A DNA stretch of 34,844 bases from a virus, in the IMG/VR virus record IMGVR_UViG_3300035126_000624, positions 1 to 34,844 of that record; one strand, written 5' to 3'. Below, in pieces: positions 29,314 to 34,844 of this stretch. The translations under genes were made by a program, and so were the position numbers. Numbering within the stretch: the first letter of the stretch is position 1; each line of letters opens with the position of its first letter. Below the pieces are notes generated by a model. It saw only the letters and a list, made by a program, of their open reading frames with translations. It was not told where the DNA came from and did not search any database.

Positions 29314-31071
29314 TTATCTTCCCGCCTGTTTTGCTCGCTCTTCTGAAATGGTTTCATTCAATCGGCTGATTTCGCCGTTTAATGATTTCATTTCATTAGA
29401 GAGTTCAATCATTGGATTTTGCTGAAAGTCTGCCAACAGGTTTGATTCAAAAGCGGTTGAGATGTCACCCATCATGGGCCGGAACATATCAGCCGTTGTC
29501 GATGCGATGCGGTCTTGCAGCTTGAATCGATCCATCATCTTTCGGTTGCGATCTTCTATTGCGCTATCAATCTTCTGCTGTCTGTCGATGCTTTGGCGGT
29601 CAAGTTCATCCTGTACCTGTTCATCCCACCAGGCTTTTTCTTTTGCGATCTCTTCGTTACGTTTCTTTTCGCGTTCTGCCATTTCATCGCGTAAGGAATT
29701 TAAACGATTATTGTATTCCTTCTCCGCTTCAAACTTCGCAATCTGCTCATCAAGCAGTTCAAGGCCCTGCTTTGGTTTGGCCTGCGGCTGCATGATGTCG
29801 CCACCAAGTTTCGGCACACTTCGCACCAGTCCGACCAGCTTATTAAACATTTCAATAAGGGCGGCAACCTTATTGACCATGAATGTAATAGGCTGCAACA
29901 GGGCCTCAATGCCTTTGGCCGCAGTCGGCATACCGCCGCCTAGAGTCTGCATGATTGCATTGCCAAGCCTGACAAATGCCGTAACAAGCGGCTCGAATCC
30001 CGAACCAAGTTCGGTGAATGTCTGTGAAATCTGACCTTTTAACCGCTCCATCTGCTGCGTCAGATTGCCCGATTCTTTGGCAATCGTGCCCATAGCGTCG
30101 GCTGACTGCTCTTGAATCAGCATCAACCGGGCTGTGGCTTTGGCGGCAAGCTCGTTTGTCTGGGCTAACTTTGAAAGATTGGCGTTGCCTTCAATGGTCT
30201 TTTTTACAAGGGCTTCATTGATTGAGATACCAAGCCGTTCAATCGGATCTGTTTCGCCACGAATTGCAGCCGAAACGGCATTTAAAGCCTGTTCAGTTGA
30301 CGTGCCACGCTGGGCTGCAAGTTCCATTGCAGTTCCAAGCATGTTGATTGAATTGGCTGCCGCTTCGGCTTCAGTGAATCCCTGAGATTTGAGAATTGCA
30401 CCGATTTGAACCGCTGAATCTAATACTTCTTTTTTTGACCTGCCAAGCGATGCAGAAACATCGTCGGCAAATGTCTTGATTGAATTTGATGAATCTTTAA
30501 AGATTGCATCAACAGCACCGATAGACTCTTTTAATTGTGCTGCCTTAAATGCACTGGCAATGCCAGCAGAAAATACGGCAACTGCTGCAACTACCGCCAA
30601 TATGGCCAGTTTAAAGGCCGCAAAAATAGCGATCAGTTTTGTCAATGGGCTTAATGCCATTGAAGCCACAGAGCCGATCTGGGCAAGGCCAGCACCAGCC
30701 GCAGCACCTGCCGCTTTGCCGATTGGCCCAAGGGCTTGCAGCTTGCCAGTGATGGCTGAAATAACGCCCAAGGTGGCAGGGCTGAAAGCATTACCCGTTA
30801 CCGGGTTTATGCCTGTTGCGGCTGTGGCCACCTGCTTATAAGCCGTTACGGCAAATGTCAAGGCTCTATAAGCAGTCACAACCTTCAAAACAGAACCGGC
30901 AAACTGAGCAAAGCCGGATTCTGAATTTCTGGATACCGCCGAAAGTGCGCCGGACGTACTGCCAGCGGCTCTCGTGATATTGCCTAGCGAATGCTCGACA
31001 CTCTTGAAAGCATCAAGGGCCGGTTGAGCGTTCGCCGAAATTGTAACAAATAAGTCGCCTACGCTTGCCAT
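29314..31071 (-). CDS. Tail tape measure protein
   Basis: A 585-aa protein. The N-terminal part is helical with VGDLFVTISANAQPALDAFKS, typical of tape measures. Two hydrophobic segments appear around residues 140-180 (ILAVVAAVAVFSAGIASAF). The middle contains SRLMLIQEQSADAMGTIA-like motif and a central charged coiled coil (EMAEREKKRNEEIAKEKAWWDEQVQ). Rather short, so the tail may be about 80-90 nm by the usual 0.15 nm per residue rule. Follows the tail chaperone gene by 3 bp. Confidence 0.85.
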   Translation of the reverse strand: MASVGDLFVTISANAQPALDAFKSVEHSLGNITRAAGSTSGALSAVSRNSESGFAQFAGSVLKVVTAYRALTFAVTAYKQVATAATGINPVTGNAFSPATLGVISAITGKLQALGPIGKAAGAAAGAGLAQIGSVASMALSPLTKLIAIFAAFKLAILAVVAAVAVFSAGIASAFKAAQLKESIGAVDAIFKDSSNSIKTFADDVSASLGRSKKEVLDSAVQIGAILKSQGFTEAEAAANSINMLGTAMELAAQRGTSTEQALNAVSAAIRGETDPIERLGISINEALVKKTIEGNANLSKLAQTNELAAKATARLMLIQEQSADAMGTIAKESGNLTQQMERLKGQISQTFTELGSGFEPLVTAFVRLGNAIMQTLGGGMPTAAKGIEALLQPITFMVNKVAALIEMFNKLVGLVRSVPKLGGDIMQPQAKPKQGLELLDEQIAKFEAEKEYNNRLNSLRDEMAEREKKRNEEIAKEKAWWDEQVQDELDRQSIDRQQKIDSAIEDRNRKMMDRFKLQDRIASTTADMFRPMMGDISTAFESNLLADFQQNPMIELSNEMKSLNGEISRLNETISEERAKQAGR

Positions 31072-31074
31072 TTG

Positions 31075-31287
31075 TTAAGCTCGAATCTTTGCAAGTGCTT
31101 TTGCGACATCATCACCACGATTGATCGTGACAACCTTTTTAGACGGGTCTTTCCCGTCATTGAGCAGAATACACGCCTGATCGACTGTCAGTTCTGCAAT
31201 CTGGTCTGGCGTGTACCCGAAGCGGTCAGCAAGGCCAGCAAACAAAACGCCCCAGTTAATTCCGGGTGCGTTCTTTGGCCCTGTTAT
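31075..31287 (-). CDS. gpT-like extension made by -1 frameshift
   Basis: From the A8 run at 31294-31287 the minus-strand -1 frame reads on for 70 codons to TAA at 31077-31075, with no start codon of its own near the junction. The product ITGPKNAPGINWGVLFAGLA followed by DRFGYTPDQIAELTVDQA resembles the T-domain of gpGT chaperones. The expected fusion is about 214 aa. The next gene starts 3 bp later. Frameshift is inferred from the slippery sequence and the open frame. Confidence 0.75.
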   Translation of the reverse strand: MTGPKNAPGINWGVLFAGLADRFGYTPDQIAELTVDQACILLNDGKDPSKKVVTINRGDDVAKALAKIRA

Positions 31288-31718
31288 TTTTTTTCAATAC
31301 CGTCCACGCCAGACAGTTTTCCGGTCGATGCAATTTCAATAATCTGGGCCAGCGTATCAAGGTCAAGGCTTTCAGTCACTGCATCACAATCGGCGTCTGT
31401 CATGTGATTCTGACATCGCTTCAAGGCGGCACGCATGAAAATGCGGGTTCCTTCCGGCCTGCCGATCATTTCCAGCCCCTTAGATGTGCCGTATTGCGGT
31501 GGCCAGGTGCGAAGCTCTTTTTGAGCCTCGATTAGTAGTGCCTTGCGTTCGTCCGGCGTTAGCCCCTCAAGATGCGTCTTGATGGTTGCCATGGGATTCG
31601 GCAGAGAATCAAGCCACGCCTGAATGCGTGATATTTCGCCAATTCGCAGTTGAGCGAATTTATAGCATGTATCGTTGATTTCAATTTCAATCGGTTGCGG
31701 AATCAGTCGCGTAATCAT
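31284..31718 (-). CDS. Tail assembly chaperone, short form (gpG-like)
   Basis: A 144-aa protein; start chosen at ATG 31718 behind AGAGGGG (a TTG at 31748 overlaps the tail-tube stop). Position between major tail protein and tape measure identifies it as the gpG-type chaperone that binds the tape measure during tail assembly. The frame ends with GAA AAA AAA TAA. A ribosome slipping back one base on the A-run would continue into the 31075-31287 frame. Confidence 0.75.
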   Translation of the reverse strand: MITRLIPQPIEIEINDTCYKFAQLRIGEISRIQAWLDSLPNPMATIKTHLEGLTPDERKALLIEAQKELRTWPPQYGTSKGLEMIGRPEGTRIFMRAALKRCQNHMTDADCDAVTESLDLDTLAQIIEIASTGKLSGVDGIEKK

Positions 31719-31744
31719 TTGAAGATTGCCCCTCTTCAATTCAA

Positions 31745-32164
31745 TCAAGTGTAAAGGTCGCCAGTGATTGCACCACGGCCCTGATAGTTCACGGTTGCTT
31801 CCACCGCGCCATCGATAGCCGCAGAGACTTCAACCGAACCGATTGTGACCGGCACGATATAAGACTTGGTGACGTTTGCCGCAGAATCGACAAACAATTC
31901 AAACTTGCCTTTTTCGCCGGGTTTGATCGGCAGGTCGGTTGCGTCCTCATGATAGAACGTCAATGATCCTTCAGACGATTTCAGGCCCGGTATGAAATAC
32001 CTGAATCCTGCGTCGCCTGTGGTTGTGACGTCGATGAGGTCAGTATTGATATTTAAATTCCATTCCCCAACGGAAAGCGTTGTCGCGTTGCCGTAGGTGC
32101 TGGGCGGTGTGGTCAGGAGCGACCATTTCACCGTTGTCTGATACGCTGCAATACGCTCAGCCAT
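31745..32164 (-). CDS. Major tail tube protein
   Basis: A 139-aa protein with AAAGGA before ATG. Beta-rich (TTGDAGFRYFIPGLKSSEGSLTFYHED, KPGEKGKFELFVDS) with the typical GLKSSEGSLTF strand pattern of siphophage tail-tube proteins, and a C-terminal VNYQGRGAITG. Position between tail terminator and tail chaperone confirms it. Confidence 0.8.
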   Translation of the reverse strand: MAERIAAYQTTVKWSLLTTPPSTYGNATTLSVGEWNLNINTDLIDVTTTGDAGFRYFIPGLKSSEGSLTFYHEDATDLPIKPGEKGKFELFVDSAANVTKSYIVPVTIGSVEVSAAIDGAVEATVNYQGRGAITGDLYT

Positions 32165-32175
32165 GCTTTATCCTT

Positions 32176-32550
32176 TCAGGTCGTCCATTCGACCACGAGA
32201 GAGACAGTTATTTGCCACAATGACCCATGGCCCTGATAATTTGCAGTTACGCTTGCATTTGTCACAACCATGTAATACCAGTTTGCAGACTTTGCACGAT
32301 TGAAGGTGCTTACAATCGTGTCAAGGTTTGAAATTGCGTCGGTATCAGACGCAAAATTTGCTTTGATTTCAGCGTTTAACCGCCATCCCTTTTTGGTAGT
32401 GGTTCCGCCAAACTGCTCTATCTGGCCTATTTCGAGAACGGCATTCGGAACGGCTTCGTTTTGGCCTGCAAGCTGTAAGCTGTAGGGAATCGACGGGAAA
32501 GCCGACTCCCAGAGAGCTTTGATCGAATTTAGCCTGGTAGTGATATTCAC
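32176..32550 (-). CDS. Tail terminator protein-like (gp17/gpU type)
   Basis: A 124-aa protein with GTG start, GTGA overlap with the closure gene. The alternating strands (GWRLNAEIKANFASDTDAISNLD, YYMVVTNASVTANYQGHG, WQITVSLVVEW) and position before the tail tube gene fit the tail terminator that caps the tail for joining to the head. Sequence alone is not diagnostic. Confidence 0.65.
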   Translation of the reverse strand: MNITTRLNSIKALWESAFPSIPYSLQLAGQNEAVPNAVLEIGQIEQFGGTTTKKGWRLNAEIKANFASDTDAISNLDTIVSTFNRAKSANWYYMVVTNASVTANYQGHGSLWQITVSLVVEWTT

Positions 32551-32873
32551 GAAATGAAATCCAGAACTCTTGCAGTAATTTTGACGTGATGATTGCCACG
32601 CGGCGAAAACTGCTGAATGACGCCCGTTATCTCGTATGTCTGCCCATCAAAAACAATGCGATCAGTTGCGGCTGCTGGTATCGTTGGTTCTGCGTAAATG
32701 TCAACGATCAGATTTCTACCGCCTGACGTGTTGATAATTGCCAGACTTTCTCGCTGCGGCTGCACAAAAGCACGATAAGATACTGAATCGGCAGCGTAAG
32801 ATTTGCTTACACCTCCGAGGCTTGATTCGTTTTCTGTGTGCTTTTGCAGTGTGATTGAATGCGGTAATATCAT
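32547..32873 (-). CDS. Head closure/head-tail joining protein
   Basis: A 108-aa protein of the SPP1 gp16/HK97 gp9 joining type: SITLQKHTENESSLGGVSKSY, YRAFVQPQRESL, GQTYEITGVIQQFSPRGNHHVKITARVL are the usual strand pattern of the family. ATGA overlap with upstream. It closes the capsid after packaging. Confidence 0.8.
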   Translation of the reverse strand: MILPHSITLQKHTENESSLGGVSKSYAADSVSYRAFVQPQRESLAIINTSGGRNLIVDIYAEPTIPAAATDRIVFDGQTYEITGVIQQFSPRGNHHVKITARVLDFIS

Positions 32874-33412
32874 GGCATTGTTCGTTTCACGGCATCAGCA
32901 AACAGTTTAAATATCTTCTTTTCATTCATCTTGAATGCTGGCGTCAGATACGGCCTTTCGGGCATTTGTGCCGACCCTAGCTCTTGCACTCTGGCATATT
33001 TAAGCTGTTGGGCGGGTCCGATTTTGGCTTCTTTTTTGGCCTTGGAATATTCATGAATGATCGACCGTTGCAGAGTGCCGGTCTGTTTATTTGGCGGGCT
33101 TCCCGGCATTGATGCCTGAACCCACCTATGAAGCGGCTCGCCGTACCAATAGACCCGCTGGGCCTTCAGTGTTTTCATGCTGATGCCCATATCGGCGGGC
33201 TTGGTTTTCCGCTCTGGCACGCCATCGCCTTTAAATATTGGCGAGTTGTAACCTGCTTTGGCCGGGAATGATTTGCCGGTATTATTCAAAAGTTTTTTGG
33301 CGTCGCGTTCTACCATTAACGCGCCTTGAATGGCCGCAGATTCAAGGCTTCGTTCAAGGTTCTGAATAAATTTTTGCCCTTGAAAATTGTATTTAATTTT
33401 CTTGCGTATCAT
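32870..33412 (-). CDS. HK97 gp10-like head-tail protein
   Basis: A 180-aa protein from ATG 33412, which overlaps the connector stop (ATGA); the longer ORF start at 33442 lies inside the connector gene. Features: N-terminal helix with QGALMVERDAKKLL, a central GSPPNKQTGTLQRSI turn, and YARVQELGSAQMPERPYLTPAF, all typical of gp10 family. It acts in neck or tail completion. Confidence 0.8.
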   Translation of the reverse strand: MIRKKIKYNFQGQKFIQNLERSLESAAIQGALMVERDAKKLLNNTGKSFPAKAGYNSPIFKGDGVPERKTKPADMGISMKTLKAQRVYWYGEPLHRWVQASMPGSPPNKQTGTLQRSIIHEYSKAKKEAKIGPAQQLKYARVQELGSAQMPERPYLTPAFKMNEKKIFKLFADAVKRTMP

Positions 33413-33744
33413 CCGACCGCCACAATCTTGTAAGGTGCCCACAACATCTGAATGGCGACCGGGATGCTGCCCGCTTCAGGCGTGGCATAATTGACGTCAT
33501 AATCGCCGATCTTCTCTTTGATAATCGTTCCGCCTGCCGGGTTTGACGTGGCCATCCATTCGGCACACATGGCGATTCCTGCTTTTACGCTATCAGTCAA
33601 TTCGGCACCTGTAAAAGTGCGGCCTGTGAACTGGTCAAGCATGGTCGATGCTGCTGTTAATAGCACGGTGGCACGCATGGCGGATACACTGCCAAGCGTT
33701 TCAGCAAATAGGGCCGCTTCATTCTGTGTGATGTATGCAGGCAT
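33409..33744 (-). CDS. Head-tail connector, second copy from terminal redundancy
   Basis: Identical 111-aa product to 118-453; here its downstream neighbours (gp10-like and so on) are complete. This copy belongs to the same gene, seen twice because the contig passes its own start. Confidence 0.85.
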   Translation of the reverse strand: MPAYITQNEAALFAETLGSVSAMRATVLLTAASTMLDQFTGRTFTGAELTDSVKAGIAMCAEWMATSNPAGGTIIKEKIGDYDVNYATPEAGSIPVAIQMLWAPYKIVAVG

Positions 33745-33784
33745 AGTACAGTAGTCTTATTTCAGGTGGATAAACAAAGTAAGG

Positions 33785-33824
33785 TAAAAACCGCCCCCGG
33801 CTGCCGAAGCATCTGACAACCGGG
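33785..33824 (-). terminator. Second copy of the capsid-connector stem-loop
   Basis: Identical to 494-533: 10-bp stem, 9-nt loop and a T5 run (minus strand). Confidence 0.5.
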
Positions 33825-33850
33825 AACGGCGAGGGGCACGCCCTCAAAAC

Positions 33851-34844
33851 TTAGACAAGTTCCTGAATAATCTGGAAGGCTCGCGGATCACGCACAGCAC
33901 CGCCAAAGCGGTATTTGACCGCGATACGGACGCGGTTCGCATAGGCCATCGATACTTCGTCAATCGAGACCGTGAAGCCCTGCCGCAAGAGCAAGATATA
34001 TTCGTTGAAGTCACCCAGCACAATCGACTTAGGCGTTGATGCACCGGAAGCCGGCACGAAGCCGTTGAAATAGATCGGCTGCCCCATCAGTGCCGGGGTG
34101 ATGCCCTGCGTGTAACCGGAATCAGCAGAGCCTAGGAAAAGGCTTCTGTTGGTCGTATCATTCAAGGCAACCAGCTTGCCATGAGTGGCACGACGCATCA
34201 CCCACGAAAGGTTGGTGGCATACTGGTCAGCAAGGGCATAGAAACCGTCAATCACCTTGCTTGCGACAAGCGTGTTATTACTGCCGGTCTTGGTGATGCC
34301 AACTGAACTGTTAGAAATCACGCCTTCCGCTTCGGTCGATGCGGTCACACCGTTAATGACCTGATTGTCAACCACAGCCGCAAAAGCCTTTGAGGCCTCT
34401 GTCTGGATGTAGTTGGAAATTCCGGCCACGTCAGCGAAGAAGTCAGCCGAAACATCGGTGAACATCGTGCCGGTATTTACCGGGATCGTCAACTGAGTGA
34501 ACGGGCCGGTATCGATCTTTGAAAGCGTGGTATTGACTGTTTCACCCATGAATGGCCGAAAAGTCGTGCCATACTGTGGTGACGTGGTGATATTGTTCGT
34601 GTTTGAATCACGAGGGAATGTCACCTGATTGACATTTGTATTGATGACACGACATATGCGAGTCATCACAGGGGCAACAGTTCGCCCAACAACCACATCA
34701 AAGCGGAAATCAGGCGTGACGGTATTCGTACCGTTGGTGGTCGTGCCGAGTGTCATGTCCTTTGAAAAAGGCATATAAAACTCATTGGAAGGCAGGCCGA
34801 AGTCGCCGCCCTTGCCGTACACCTCAAGCATATTCCGCAGGCTT
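33851..34844 (-). CDS. Major capsid protein, 3' portion cut by window edge, second allele
   Basis: The C-terminal 330 or so codons of the capsid gene, cut at the window end. Compared with 560-1553, the protein differs by one residue, but the DNA differs at about 76 sites, all between 34118 and the end. It therefore represents a different allele or strain. Confidence 0.85.
   Translation of the reverse strand, partial: SLRNMLEVYGKGGDFGLPSNEFYMPFSKDMTLGTTTNGTNTVTPDFRFDVVVGRTVAPVMTRICRVINTNVNQVTFPRDSNTNNITTSPQYGTTFRPFMGETVNTTLSKIDTGPFTQLTIPVNTGTMFTDVSADFFADVAGISNYIQTEASKAFAAVVDNQVINGVTASTEAEGVISNSSVGITKTGSNNTLVASKVIDGFYALADQYATNLSWVMRRATHGKLVALNDTTNRSLFLGSADSGYTQGITPALMGQPIYFNGFVPASGASTPKSIVLGDFNEYILLLRQGFTVSIDEVSMAYANRVRIAVKYRFGGAVRDPRAFQIIQELV

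Larger units (their letters stand above)
33292..34844. repeat. Right copy of the terminal redundancy, diverging after 826 bp
   Basis: Counterpart of bases 1-1553. It carries the start of the gp10-like gene, the whole connector gene, the intergenic terminator and about two thirds of the capsid gene. The part up to 34117 matches the left copy; the rest, entirely inside the capsid gene, differs at about one base in ten, nearly always synonymously. Confidence 0.9.

Noticed and set aside
29462-30034. 190-aa plus-strand ORF opposite the tape measure gene
   Set aside because: A long shadow of the coiled-coil coding strand, Ser-rich, without start signals.

Overview
The window is a complete or near-complete genome of a temperate, tailed, HK97-fold phage with siphovirus-like gene content, read as a linear contig from a circular or circularly permuted molecule. 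Bases 1-1553 are repeated at 33292-34844, so the unit is about 33.29 kb. The host is not stated. The N-terminal domain of the integrase and the Cys-rich 103-aa late protein look like proteins I associate with Planctomycetes, so a planctomycete host is my best guess (moderate to low confidence, inference only).

Almost everything is transcribed leftward (minus strand). Only a small regulator (24297-24536) and the tyrosine integrase (24724-25800) point right. From right to left on the minus strand: (a) 24225-17498 is the early/replication block: a divergent promoter with an operator, a ribbon-helix-helix protein, a 65-aa ORF, an SNF2-like helicase, a DNA methyltransferase, a PrimPol-ATPase replication protein, an iteron-rich putative origin, a second promoter with the same operator, two unknowns and an SSB-like protein. 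(b) 17292-12093 holds small tightly overlapping accessory genes, including an HNH-type protein, a CsrA homologue with a structured leader, a winged-helix protein, zinc-ribbon proteins, a DUF3310 protein, a 36-aa membrane microprotein and a RusA resolvase. (c) 12045-9118 holds terminase small and large subunits and portal. (d) 9118-5217 is a block of Asn-rich adhesin or fibre-type proteins, with two copies of a ~40-aa HTH-like microprotein. (e) 5220-3957 holds holin-like and small proteins and a thioredoxin-like protein. (f) 3956-560 holds the minor head protein, prohead protease and major capsid protein. (g) Through the circle junction, 33744-27185 holds connector, gp10-like, head closure, tail terminator, major tail protein, tail chaperone with a -1 frameshift extension, tape measure and two tail or adhesin proteins. 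The block ends with a 103-aa Cys-rich protein (26877-27188) and a strong terminator at 26821-26847. (h) 26771-25824 is a separately promoted accessory cassette of three small genes that runs toward the integrase.

The genes form a coherent temperate life cycle. Integration probably targets a tRNA 3' end (attP candidate just upstream of the integrase). The switch seems to rest on ribbon-helix-helix proteins and a shared TTCGAA-centred palindrome. Replication starts near the PrimPol gene. The most interesting points are the duplicated microproteins, the phage CsrA with its leader, the structured intergenic RNA at 17131-17292, the shared operator, the iteron origin, the displaced Asn-rich adhesin block, the Cys-rich tail proteins, and two capsid alleles at the contig ends that differ by about 10% in DNA but one residue in protein. 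No endolysin is recognisable.
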